Source of the DNA: Vigna angularis
Lineage: Eukaryota; Streptophyta; Magnoliopsida; Fabales; Fabaceae
Length of the DNA stretch: 64,000 nucleotides
NCBI RefSeq assembly: GCF_016808095.1
Contig: NC_068978.1
Location: 24,172,806-24,236,805 of the forward strand
Reading direction: 5' to 3'
The translations under genes were made by a program, and so were the position numbers. How positions within the stretch are numbered: the first letter of the stretch is position 1; every line of letters begins with the position of its first letter. Below the pieces are notes generated by a model. The model was given only the letters and a program-made list of their open reading frames with translations, had not been told where the DNA came from and made no database searches. Shown here one piece after another: positions 33,341 through 48,359 of this stretch.

Positions 33341-34924
33341 TCAAGAGTTGTTTAAGTGTTGGACAAATTCTTTGAGAGATAAACAAAATTTATCAATTAT
33401 TACATTGCGATCAGTGCTCCTTTTAATAAGTGCAGTTTTGTTGGTGCATTTATGACTACATTTAAGGTTTTCTATAAGTGCAGTTTTGTTGGTGCATTTA
33501 TGACTACATTTAAAAATCAAAAATTTCGGTAACTTTGATAGTTACACTTTTACATTCACTTCTGTTAAGGGAGTGATAAATTCATAAAGTTTTTCTCTCC
33601 TTCTAAAAGCATTTCCATTGATGAGAAAAGGGTCATCATTATAAGAATCACAACACGATAGACAGACTTGAGAGCGCATGACGCGACACCATCGCTAGCA
33701 GCTAGAGCAATGAACCAAACTTGTAATTGATTAGAAACAAAAGCAGAATACGATATTAAGAAGGTTTAAACAATAAATATACTCTATAGTCCCACGTGCT
33801 GAGGGATGATTGTTATAGCACAGTATTCCGTGTTGGTATTGAGTGTAAATTCTTGTCAAATGAATGGAATATCAGAATATGCTTATTGATATACTGGTCC
33901 ATCGAAGTAGAAAAAACTCATTTGAAAAAAAGTCCGAACAAAGAGTGTGTAGAGAAGTGGTGTGATGATTGATCCTCTGTATGTGGGGACAAGAGGACCC
34001 TCTCTAAGGGAAAGCAGAAGCATGCACGTAAAGGCAAAGAAAATGGTGGTTAAATGGATTTCACAGACATGCCTCAATCATGATGGTCTTGCATCACTCA
34101 CCTATCAACCCAATCATTGTGCTCTGCATTGCCTTGCCTCTCCGTGGTATGTGTTTTATGGTTTGTCTCCTATGATGAGTGAGTATGTATGCACCCTTTT
34201 CCACATTGACTAACCTTTCCAGCTTAAATTGCGCAAGCACCATCCATAGAAAGTCGTTGGGTTTTTTCTATTCAAAGTATATAAATATATTATCCATCCT
34301 ATAGCTAGAAGAAGAAACTCTTATTTGCTTTTAAGTGAACAGAATGGCTACATCCCACTTGCATGACCAGGCTATACCTTCACTGAGCTGTAGTCACAAA
34401 TGGAAATGTCTTCAATTTTGAATATTCAATAACCACATAAGAACGAACATATAGAATGTCATCATTTTAGAGATATAATGGGTGTGACAAGTGGTGCATC
34501 CAAAAATAGCTGAAGATATTTTTTTTTTTAAATTAAAATGAGATCTATGTTCATATATACTTTAAATGTCTTATATCTAGTCGATTTAGAACTTTAATAC
34601 ACCTTGTTTGGCTATAATGAGAACTTCAACCAGATTCTCTTTTCATATGTAATTTCACATCTACTTACACCTCAACTGGTATGAAAAGTGTTGTAAAAAG
34701 GACATGACTATGGTGGTCTTGATTTTAGGTTTAGGAAACCATCCCTATGAGATTGCATACAATGCCTAGAGCATAAAACACTAAACCTACCTTAAAACAC
34801 AAAGGGGGGAAAACATGTGGTTCTTTAACTCTCATCAATGTTATTTGGTACATGCATCATAACAAACTTGTATAATATTCTTTTTGTAACAAACTTGCAA
34901 TCTTGCACCACTGCATATTTTTCG
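33341..34924. other. intergenic stretch
   Basis: A 33-bp direct repeat (TAAGTGCAGTTTTGTTGGTG and following bases) lies at 33428 and 33475. Several short open frames near 33880-34210 lack recognisable content. No host gene or complete element can be supported. Confidence 0.35.
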
Positions 34925-35000
34925 TTCTGTTATTTTGTCCGTTCTGCCATTTGCTATTTTGTCCGTTCTTCCATTTGCTATTTTGTCCGTTCTCCTATTA
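34925..35000. repeat. three-copy 26-bp tandem repeat
   Basis: The unit TATTTTGTCCGTTCTTCCAT plus 6 bases occurs three times with small changes. A TATA-like TATATAAATA lies just downstream (35028-35037), so this may be part of an LTR promoter. Confidence 0.6.
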
Positions 35001-36050
35001 GAATTCTATAATAGAAGGGGCTATTGTATATAAATATTGGATCATCTTTTACTGTAATATCGACTATTCATTATTACCAAACACTTTCACCTTTTATCAT
35101 CTTTCGTTATACATCATATGCATTAGCAACATTTTTATCATTTTCTCCTTGCCTTTTCTTTGTACATAGCAATAAATGGGTCATAATATTTTTTTTAAAA
35201 AAATTGTCATGCTTTAATGAATTCATATTTGTTCATGGAATTATTTTAATGAAAAAAAGGAAAATAAGTAAATAAATAAATAAAGCAAAATAAACACTAT
35301 TTGGTCAAATGAGTTAATAGAATAAATGAATAAAACCTTTATCATTATTTTGAAGCATTTATTTGATTTGTATAGCATGAAATTGCTAAAATAAATTCCT
35401 TCTTCATCACTTTCCCTCATCCATTTTTTTTCATAAAGAATCAACTTACAAGAGACAATATCTTAAAATGATTGCAAGTAATCCTTTTAGCACATAAAAA
35501 AAATGGAAATGAATAAAAAAAAACCAAAGACAACTTGTCGCAATTAAAAAGCTATCATGTTTTAATACGTGGACATGTTTGTTCATAAGAAATTAACATC
35601 CTTTGTAACTCATTTTGAGTCTTAAAAATAAAAAAAAAGGTCTTTCAAATCCCTTAAATAAGTCAGGTTTACATAATGTTTATCTAAGAGATAGTTCATC
35701 AATAAAATATTTTTTTTAGAGCATAAAGAAGAAAGAATGTTTTTGAGAGTTGAGAGAAAGAGTGAAAATTGGTAAAGGAAAAGAGATGTGAACAAAGAGA
35801 AATCCAAGTATCACTTTATCTTTGTTATAACCATGCTTAACAAAACATATAATTATACACATACATAGCATGTCAATAATTAAAATAATTAAAATAAGTA
35901 AACACATTTTATGCCATAAGAAAAATTGAACCCATGACCACCAATCCATAACAAAGAGCTTTAACTATTTTTGTTACACTTCACTTCTATACAACTTATC
36001 CTTTCTTATTTTTAATTATTAATGCCAACGTCTACCACCGATCTAAATAT
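35001..36050. other. AT-rich intergenic stretch
   Basis: Long A and T runs and short frames only. I see nothing specific. Confidence 0.3.
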
Positions 36051-36560
36051 TTAATTTTCTTGGATCTTACAACTTTAGAGAAACTCTTTGTGTTTGTGAA
36101 AAATGGCTTTGAAAAACCTAGTGTGGATAGAGTGAGAACTTTCACTGGGTGTGTCTTAAGTGATTGAGTGTTGTTGTTGTTGTTAGAAAAGTTGTTCATC
36201 CGTTATGTGTCAAAAAAGGAGGTATTTTTCATCTCTTAGTCTCCTCAAGAGAAATGCTTTTTAACTCAAACTTTATTCTTTGTTATTGTAAGTTGTTATT
36301 ATTTCTTAATGATTACTTAATCTCTTTTTAGAGTGATTAACAACTAGACGTATGATATTTTTTATCCGAACCAGTATAAAATTTTTTGTGTAAAATTCTC
36401 TTTGTTTAGACTTTTTATTTATCTGTTATTTTCTTAATGAGATAATTTTTTATTGTAAAGTTAGATTATAAAAATAGAAATTTTGTAAAAAAACACGATT
36501 TTATTAACTAAACCAATTCATCCTTATGGTTTTTGTTTACATAGATTTTGTTGTGCAATT
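36051..36560 (+). mobile_element. possible LTR 3' part
   Basis: The sequence runs through GTGATTGAGTGTTGTTG, GATTAACAACTAGACGTATG, CCGAACCAGTATAAA and ends with CAATTCATCC-like text. This order is what I recall from the 3' half of copia LTRs in legumes. Borders and family are not proved. Confidence 0.35.
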
Positions 36561-37085
36561 CTAACATTATCTGTCCTGAAGAATATAAATATATACAAAA
36601 TCTCCTATACTATAAGGGTTTCTCATGCCTTTACTATTTGAAAGCATTAATTGCACATGATGCACCATCTTCTCACATGCGACTACATTATCATAGCAAG
36701 TAGAAACAATACAACCACACAAAGCGAAAAAATAAGCTAACTTTGATATAAGCATACATATAAAATAAACTATCACAATTAAATTCACACATACGTTGCT
36801 CAAACCATTTATGTGTGTCTTCACGAGTTCTACATCATAAACCATGTGGGTTTTTGATTTCTTTCAGTTTGATTGGTTCAATCATCTCATATGTAAGTAA
36901 TTTTAATTTTGAACATCCATATTTTGTTTCTAGAGTCATATTTAACCCTAATAAATCAAAGATTATTGAGTCATATATTGTACGAGATTTATTTATAGTA
37001 ACATTTTGAATACATAATTAAAAAATATTCTAAAAAGTCTTAAATATTGTAGTATATAGGCACATAAAAAAAGAACCTTTCCTAT
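36561..37085. other. intergenic stretch
   Basis: AT-rich; the 92-codon minus frame at 36567-36845 has no recognisable domain and is not taken as a gene. Confidence 0.3.
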
Positions 37086-37765
37086 GCAGTCGCGGAGTTT
37101 GGTTGACCACTAAGAGGGCCTTGAACCCCATCCCCAAATGTTTTTTCACATATTGCTTATTAAAATATAATATAATATTATTATTTTAAAGTAAGAGTCT
37201 TCAAAAAAATTGTTATAGAAAAAACTTAAACAATTATAGAATTTAAAATATGAAGAAAGGTAATAATATTTATCATTATTCTTTTACATGCTTATTTACT
37301 ATTAACTAATAATTTTATAACTAAGTTGCCAAATCATATTCAATAAAAAATTAATATAAAACTTAAACTTTAGTATTTTATAGTTAATGCTCTTAAATAT
37401 TTAACTCTGAAAAATTTTATTAACTATGACAAAAATAAGAAATACCTTTTATTTGAATAAAAAGATTCTTTTTGTAATGATTATTTCAAAATAAGATTAT
37501 GAAATAAAATGGAAGACAAATCTTTTGTATATAATATAATTATTTACATCAGAAAAAGTATAACTGAAAATTTTAGTTTTGATTTAATTATTGATGGGTT
37601 TAATAATTAAAAAAATAAAAATTATTTATTAAATATACACAATTTATTTTATAATCATAATAATATTAAATTAAATTAGGCATTATTTTTTATTGTATCA
37701 TTGAAAAAATATACAATTTTTAAGAATACTATAGGCTTCCAAATAATCAAGATCAGCCACGGCTT
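37086..37765. mobile_element. possible non-autonomous DNA element
   Basis: The left end reads AGTCGCGGAGTTTGGTTGAC and the right end, read inward, AAGCCGTGGCTGATCTTG; they are weakly similar. The interior is very AT-rich. The 'CGGAGTTTGG' type end resembles common plant transposon ends, but no target duplication was found. Confidence 0.3.
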
Positions 37766-38381
37766 TTATGAAAAGTCAAGAAGAATTCAGAGATTGAAAT
37801 ATCGCATTTAACTGTTGCTGTAAGGCATTTAATTTTGTCTAAACAGCAAAGTTCAAATTAAATACACTCTGTATTTAAGTATTTAGTGTTTTGATTTTTA
37901 TTTATTTTTTTTGTTTTGCCTCTAAAAAGTCATGGATATGCAGGCATGTAATCACAAAATAAAATTCAGCGAGTTAATAAAAAAAATATATTAAATATAT
38001 TTTTAAAGTAATAATTGTATTTAATAACATATTTCCATGTGACATCATAATTATTGAACGTTCCTTTTGGTCCATCATAAATTGTACTGCATAGATATAT
38101 AACTTTGACATCATTGTTATTGAGTGGAGACAACAAAGGACATGCAGGTGAAACAAAAGAAGGAAAAAGAGGGTGCACGCGTATTAAATTTCAAATCAGG
38201 CACTGTATTTTCACTCCCGGGCATCACGGAAAGCCAAAAGCCAAAAAAATAAAAAAGAAATGAATGATGGTAGAGGATATGGGAAGCAAAGCCTAACAAA
38301 TTAAACTACTTTAGAAGGGCATTAAATAATTCTCAAGACAAGAAAAGGAAAAAGGGAAAATAGGAAAATCTATACAATTTT
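37766..38381. other. 3' flank of the BSK gene
   Basis: AT-rich sequence that probably includes the BSK 3' UTR near 38300-38381. No other gene is seen. Confidence 0.35.
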
Positions 38382-42021
<3,640 letters not shown>

Positions 42022-42518
42022 GTAAAGAGCTAGAGAGTAACAAGAAAGTAGAAAGAACCAGAACAAAATGGTGCAATTTAAGATCGAATGGCAAATGTAG
42101 AATTTTCACGAAGTGGTCATTGTCGTGAGCCCATTTAGTCTATGACACTTTGTGTGTGTCAGGTAATGTTGGAAAATAAAAGGCATAGAGTTGGCAATTC
42201 AAAAGGTTCCTTCTAATAAACTATTTAAGGTTCTCCAACAACTCTTCATTCACTTGATGTTGTAGAGTACACAACTATAAGCTGTTTATCGTTACTTTTT
42301 TTTATTATCCCTTTCTTTTTATGTCTTTCCTATTTCTATCTTTGTAAACAGCCTTTTCTTTACTCTTGTATTTCAATTTCTAGAGGGTCTTTTCCAATCT
42401 TTGCATCGGCTTTTTGCCTTTCTGTCTTTTCATAATTTTCTTACTATTTATTAAGTGATTAAATATATTTTTAGTTTTAAAAATTTAGAATTTGTTTATG
42501 AATCAAACATATATATTT
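42022..42518 (-). promoter_or_regulatory. upstream region of BSK
   Basis: Unique sequence of about 500 bp between the BSK start and the left end of a Mutator-like element. It holds the likely promoter and 5' UTR of BSK. No certain TATA box was chosen. The transposon border limits the native upstream region to this length. Confidence 0.35.
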
Positions 42519-42923
42519 GGTTAAACTCATTCGAAGGTCCATATTTTTGTGGGGTTGTATCAGTTACATCCTCTTCTTTGAAGTTTTGCCAATTAGGTTC
42601 TTACTATTGAAAAATTGAATCAATTGGGCCCCTGCCGTTAATTCAACCTAACGGGGTTAAGTTTTTGCTTACCCGTGAGGTTGACATGGAGTTCTTTGGA
42701 TATGTGGCGTGCACAGACCCTTATACTTGGGTTTTTTTATTTTTATGTGGCATTTTCTTAAACAATGAATTTAAAAATTGGGGTTTCTGACCCATTTTAA
42801 AAGCTTCCATCACTGATTTTATAAATATTGAGATTTAGGGTTCATTTAGGGTTCGTTGTGTTGTTGAACATTGGAAAGCAATTGAAGGTTGGAAAGAGGG
42901 AAGTGGGAAAGCAAGACGCAACC

Positions 42924-43238
42924 ATGTCTATGCAGCATTCGTGTTCATCGTCCACTTGCAATGAGTGTCGAAAGAAATTCCGCTCTATCAGCTGTAGTGG
43001 AGATGTAGGCTGGAATAGGAAGGACACGTCACTGATTTGCCATTATGGAGAGAAGTCTGTGCTGAGGACTGCGAAAACCAGTAAGAATCGAGGCAAACAA
43101 TTTTGGGGTTGCCCTAGGTATAAGGGTGGAAGTGAAAATGCCGGATGCAACTACTTCAGATGGTCCAGTGAGGGGGGAATTGACGAAAGTGTTAGTTGGA
43201 TGCAACTACTTCAGATAAGTCATACAATTAGTATTTAA
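42924..43238 (+). CDS. small GRF-type zinc-finger protein inside the Mutator-like element
   Basis: One exon of 104 aa from ATG 42924, 138 bases inside the left terminal repeat. Residues ~1-20 are Ser- and Cys-rich (MSMQHSCSSSTCNECRKK). A GRF-type finger follows at about 41-82: CHYGEKSVLRTAKTSKNRGK, then QFWGC, then GCNYFRW, with the Cys, Gly and aromatic residues in the right order. GRF fingers bind nucleic acid in other proteins; the job here is unknown. The last ~20 residues arise from a 19-base direct repeat (GGATGCAACTACTTCAGAT at 43143 and 43197), which suggests that the original C-terminus was replaced. Small GRF proteins are very numerous in legumes. The terminal repeat probably provides the promoter. 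Confidence 0.68.
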   Translation: MSMQHSCSSSTCNECRKKFRSISCSGDVGWNRKDTSLICHYGEKSVLRTAKTSKNRGKQFWGCPRYKGGSENAGCNYFRWSSEGGIDESVSWMQLLQISHTISI

Positions 43239-43281
43239 AATAAGTCATACTTTTAGCTTCCTAACAGACAGTAAAAGAAAT

Positions 43282-45623
43282 CTAAAGATGGACAGTGGAA
43301 TACCTTGGAGGAATAGCTATCAAGTGGTGAAATGCGTCTTCGTTGACCTCTCTTATACTTCTCATCTCATTCTCCCATTTCTGTGGGTGGGTTGTCGTTG
43401 TTGCCCTCCACATAAGCTTCTTAAGATTCTTTCCAGGGATTTTCTTCCTATAATTGGCATATAAATGCCTTACACAAAATCTGTGTTCAATTCCAGGAAG
43501 TAGATCTTGTACAGCTGGTAGGAGTCCCTGTGAATGAGTCAGCAATAAGTATGATGATATTTATAAGATAAAACACAAAAACCAATAATGCAATTTACCT
43601 TCTATTGATCTGATATCAATGTAAGTGAAGAACACAACTCAGGTCCACCTAGGTCTTCAATGAGTAGCTCCATAAACCATGTCCAAGTCTCCTTATTCTC
43701 GACCTCTACTATGGCATATGCTAGTGGCATCATTTGATCATTTGCATCTCGAGCAACAGCAGTTAACAACTCACCACGATGTCTACCTTTCAAAAAGGCT
43801 CCATCAAGGCCAATGATTGGCCTGCATGAGACAAAGTTATCTTTGCATGCCTTGAGGCATGCGTAGATCCTTTCAAATATTCGCTTTCCATCATAGTCCT
43901 ACACTTTGACCTTGATAGTGGACCTTGGGTTTCTTGCTAATAGCTCATGAGCGTAATCATAAATTCTACTATATTGCATAGTGAAGGACCCTTCCACTTT
44001 GTCTGAAGCATAGGCTTTCGCCCTGTAAGCCATATTTTTACTTATTGCTATGTTCCATTTCCTACTTATTTTATCTCTAATGTCAACACCCTTAACATTA
44101 GGATTCTCTTTTACTATTTTTTCCAATTTTTTACTTAGCCATTTTGCATTGAATAGGCCCAACTTATGCTTCCTACTACATGTGTATTGATCCACCACGG
44201 TCCTCAACTGCCATGTATCTATTGCCTCCATGCAACCAAAATAAGCCATCCATGGACATTCTTCTTTTGCTCCCACACACTTAATAAGCCTTATTCTTTT
44301 TTTTTTATCATTTTTAATAAATTTTAGATTTTTTCCATTCTCTAGTGCATAGGTTTTGATGGCATCCAAGATGTCTTTTTTGTGCCCAAAAAATGTTCCC
44401 ACCTCCCAGTTGAAATCAACCATCTTTCTTGGCATAGTGAATGTAATAAAATTTCCATATCCCTCTTCAACATCACTTTCTTCATCACTGATATCAGGAG
44501 AAGTTATCTCCTCAGATTCCCATTCATCATTGAATAAACTGCTATCACTAATGTCATGTTCTTCCAAATATGACTCACAAAGAACACTGCGATCAACCTC
44601 CATATTACCAGAACTATCATTTTCTCTGAAGTCACACTGGATGTTTATGTCTACTAAACCATCCATATTATTCACTTCAGCATTATCATCATCTGATGTA
44701 CTCCATTCACGGACTTGTTCTTCTATGTCCTCCAACTCTTCTTCTACTTCTGTTCTGTTAACCTCACCGTCATTTACTTTTGTCCTCTCATCATGTGGTT
44801 CATCAACTTCCACTGTCTCACCCTCAACATCATTTGCTTCTGGACTCTCATCATGTGCTTTATCAACTTCTATTCCCTCATCCTTAACATTATTTGGTTC
44901 TATCCTCTCATCATGAGCCTCATCATCTTGTATTCCCTCATCCTCAACATTAACTTCTATTATGTCCCCCTCACCCTCAACATCAACTTCTATTGTCTCC
45001 TGAACATTATTTGGTGATGTCCTCTCGTCATGAGCCTCATCATCTTGTATTCCCTCACCCTCAACATCAACTTTTATTATGTCCTCCTTACCAACATGAA
45101 CTTCTATTCTGTCACCCTCACCAACATGACCACCTACCCCATCATCCAACTATTTTGTGACACCACCATCTCCCAAGGATTGCCTAAGACATAAACCATC
45201 ATCTTGTTCTGTCCTTTCATCCAACATTGCACACTCACCACCCTCATGCATCTCAAGTGCAACTTCCTCACCTTCTTCATGAACATTATATTCAATCATC
45301 TTAATGACATCAGGTTCAAACATAGTGTGCACAACATATAAATGAACCAGACCATTTAACCTAGCTAAATTGACCATATGCATAGCTCTTACGTCATCAC
45401 ACAAGGCTTTCTAGCTTACCATCTAATACAGGACCACATCCAACAGAATACCACAAATCCTTAAATCCATCATATCTAAGCGCTTTTACTACACTCACCA
45501 CAACAAAGTAACTCCACAAGTCAGGGTCAAAATGCATAGTATCATTTTCCCCTTCATACTTCAGGCACCCCTCGTTCACCAAGTTCCCCCATGGTGAATA
45601 ACAACCTTTATATCACCCTCCAT
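43282..45623 (-). pseudogene. MuDR-type transposase, decayed
   Basis: Read on the minus strand from ATG 45623 (MEGDIKVVIHHGG). A PB1-like N-terminal region follows (NEGCLKYEGE, FDPDLWSYFVVVSVVKAL), with frameshifts near 45580 and 45400 and an in-frame TAG at 45150. Next comes an acidic stretch that repeats VDVEGEGIQDDEAHDE-like units (about 44650-45149), then the MuDR DNA-binding region (MVDFNWEVGTFFGHKKDILD, CPWMAYFGC, KWLSKKLEKIVKENPN). A TAG at 43899 precedes the DDE core (PIIGLDGAFLKGRHRGELL, LTLISDQ), another TAG follows it at 43602, and after a short intron-like gap the core continues (LLPGIEHRFCVRHLYANYRK) to IPPRY. The rest of the core and the C-terminal SWIM finger are missing. The breaks leave no complete enzyme. 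Confidence 0.85.
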
Positions 45624-46090
45624 CACAAACAAAAAAATCAAGAATATTCTACACCTATAAATAAACGTAAAACGACAAAAAACACCAAATATTAAAACAT
45701 TGAACAATTGATAATGACAGCAGACAAAGAACTTTAACTATGGGGGACACGCGGGACCACAACCGCAATATGCATAAATCACACTACAATGAACCCCAAC
45801 CCCACATTCAAAAAAGCATGGCCAGATAACAACAAAAAGCATCGAATATTAAATTGATACCTATCTATAGTACACATACTAACCTCCCACGAAAATCCAC
45901 ACCAACTGCTTGCGATACACGTTCAAGGACTTCGCGATTCACGACCATATAGCAACCCTTACTCCAATCACGAAGCTCCAATACCCTAAGGACTTCACCT
46001 TTGCTTGCGAAACACTCAGCTTCATATTTTCTCTTCCCAATTATAATCCCAATTCAATTTTCAATTAACCCTAATTTTATAATCCCTAAA
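45624..46090. other. leader between transposase start and right terminal repeat
   Basis: About 470 bp between the transposase start and the right terminal inverted repeat, presumably its 5' UTR and promoter. No other gene is seen. Confidence 0.4.
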
Positions 46091-46358
46091 AGACCCCAAT
46101 TTTTAAATTTGTTGTTTAAGAAAAATCCACGTAGAAATAAAAAACCCAGGTATAAGGGTCTGTGCACGTCACGTATCCAAAATTATCCACGTCAACCTCA
46201 CGGGTAAGCAAAAACTTAACCCCGTTAAGTTGATTTAACGGAAGGGGCAAAATTCATTCAATTTTTCAATATTAAAGACCTAATTGACAAAACTTAGAAG
46301 ACGGAGATGTAACTGAGACAACCCGACGAAAATTAGGGACCTCCGAATAGGTTTACTC

Positions 46359-46693
46359 AATAACATTTAAATGTTTTCAAGAACTACTTGAAAGTTAGTC
46401 GTGTGCTAAAATATTTTCCTCGTGTATATAGAAATAGAACTTGCCAACAATTTAAACCTTTTTAATTTATTAACAGTAAAATGTTTATTTCTATTAAATA
46501 TCTATATAAAAAAAATTTCCAATCACAATTTATATTACCTGAATTCAATGAAATTTTATAGATCATTATATCCATTATTGCAAAAAGCTCATTTAATTTC
46601 CCCTAATATGTTCGGGATTTAAGAAAAAGAGAACATATTAAAACGTAGTGACACTTTTAAACGGTTGAGACTTAAAACTAAAGCATATACACA
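46359..46693. other. spacer between two Mutator-type elements
   Basis: AT-rich unique-looking sequence. No gene or repeat. Confidence 0.3.
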
Positions 46694-46702
46694 TTTAGGT
46701 TT

Positions 46703-47152
46703 GGTTTAATTGCTTCCTTTGTCCCCAGTTTGGTTGAATTGTGTCAAATTCATCCTCATTTTTAAAAAAGTTTCATTGTCGTCCTCACGTGGTATAAAAG
46801 TGTCAATTGAATCCAAACATAGAAAAAATTTGTGTCAAAGTAGTCATTTTTCCTATATCTCTGTGTCTTCCTTTCATACAATCAAGTACAGATATTCATT
46901 TTACCTTATCCAATTTAAGGCTTTTCATAGCTCCAGAGAAGTGACATATGAAAGGAAGACACAGAGATATAGGAAAAATGACTACTTTGACACAAATTTT
47001 TTCTATGTTTGGATTCAATTGACACTTTTACACCACGTGAGGACGACAATGAAACTTTTACACCACGTGAGGACGACAATGAAACTTTTTTAAAAATGAG
47101 GATGAATTTGACACAATTCAACCAAACTGGGGACAAAGGAAGCAATTAAACC
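46703..47152. mobile_element. foldback Mutator-type element with exact 9-bp target duplication, 450 bp
   Basis: The arms are 46703-46879 and 46946-47152, beginning GGTTTAATTGCTTCCTTTGT and ending in the complement of this, with a ~66-bp loop. The 9-bp target duplication TTTAGGTTT (46694-46702 and 47153-47161) is exact. The right arm carries one extra tandem copy of a 30-bp unit, CTTTTACACCACGTGAGGAC plus 10 bases, which explains why it is 30 bp longer. Open frames on both strands mirror one another because of the palindrome and are not genes. Confidence 0.92.
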
Positions 47153-47161
47153 TTTAGGTTT

Positions 47162-47420
47162 TGGTTAAACGAGAACCAGTGCCTAAAAGTTTCCATTAAT
47201 TTAAAAATTGCCACTGGAATTTTTTAATTTATTTTATGATAGAGTTTTAGACTTTGGTATTCTGATAATCATGCCTAAAAGTTCACATTAATTTCAAAAA
47301 TGCCACTAAAAGTTTTTAATTTATTTTTTGGACAGAGTTTTAGGCTTCAGTTATTTTTATAACCGAAGGATAAACGTGTTTGGACTTTAATTTTACAAAT
47401 AACTGAATCTTATATGCTGA
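47162..47420. repeat. two-copy imperfect tandem repeat of about 110 bp
   Basis: The phrase TGCCTAAAAGTTTCCATTAA and the following ATTGCCACT, TTTTTAATTTATTTT and GAGTTTTAG blocks occur from 47179 and again from 47273. The end (TTCAGTTATTTTTATAACCG) forms a short inverted repeat of the type seen near CACTA ends, but no CACTA border is visible. Confidence 0.55.
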
Positions 47421-48359
47421 AGATTATTTTTTATGAAATTTTACTATTGCACCAAACATTTTGTCCTTGTTATTTTATTTCCTTCCTCCTCCGCCATTGT
47501 ATGACCACCACTAAACTATTAACATTTTGCTTTCTTCTTCTTTTTTCCATTAATATCATTGTATTCCAACGTTGTTACGATCACTTACACTCTCTTACAC
47601 CCTGATTTTCCCTTTTTCTTGAGCATCGCCACCTATTGTTGTTGAACTCGTGTCCCTGCCACTACTCAACGTCAAACACTATTGAGAGAGTGTTTTTTCT
47701 TCCCTATTAGATTTTTTCTTTCATTTTTTGTTTAGATTATTTTCCTTAAGGTTGGTTACTCTAATGTTATTCACGATTTTTGTGGCTATTGTTGTCTAGG
47801 TACGGTTGCATTGGTGTTTCTCGTTGTTGCTCCTTCATTGTTGATTTCATTTCACTCCTAGGTTCTTAATTTGCTTTATATTTTTGTAGTATGTTGTTTG
47901 TTTTCTTTGCTTTAGATATGTGGTTAATTATATGCTTAAATATATTGATTTATTTTGTTTATTATAGATTTTTCTTGCATTTAGTTAGTCTTAGTTTTCC
48001 ATCTGAGATTCAATACCAAAATTATATATTGTCTCTAAGTTTTTTTTGATGAAATTGTATTTTTTTAAAATTAATATAAAAGGAGTCGGTACTAATAATT
48101 TATATGAATTCAACATTGAATTGTTTGATTAGACAATTTAAGAAGATTAGTCACTTTTTGATAGTTTATTAGTGCATATATATTTTAATATAAATGTCTT
48201 AACATTTAAGAATATTTGTCAACAATATTTTGTATATTTTGTATTGATCTTCGGATTCATATTTGTCTCCCCTACACCTCAAGGATCTACGAGTAAAACT
48301 TCGATGCATCATATACTGAGCACTATACTTAGCAACAAGTTGGAAATATATAAGTGAAA
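47421..48359. other. intergenic stretch
   Basis: T-rich and AT-rich sequence with short frames only. No gene or element can be supported. Confidence 0.3.

Larger units (their letters stand above)
42519..46358. mobile_element. Mutator-like element with convergent GRF and MuDR-type genes, 3.84 kb
   Basis: Terminal inverted repeats of about 268 bp (42519-42786 and 46091-46358) share CGAAGGTCC or CGGAGGTCC, CAGTTACATC, AACGGGGTTAAGTTTTTGCT, CGTGAGGTTGAC and GTGCACAGACCCTTATAC. Flanking 9-mers (TATATATTT and AATAACATT) match at only five or six positions, so the target duplication is not convincing. Inside, a decayed MuDR-type transposase is read leftward from the right end and an intact GRF zinc-finger frame is read rightward from the left end. 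The two end about 40 bases apart, the convergent layout of maize MuDR. With the broken transposase this copy is not autonomous. Confidence 0.85.

Noticed and set aside
37086..37765. Firm call of a hAT or other DNA transposon
   Set aside because: Ends are only weakly alike and no target duplication was found, so it is listed with low confidence only.
44356..44916. 186-codon + strand frame rich in Ser
   Set aside because: It is the shadow of the acidic part of the transposase on the other strand.
46710..47145. Overlapping frames on both strands with the same protein start
   Set aside because: They are produced by the foldback palindrome; both strands read the same arm.
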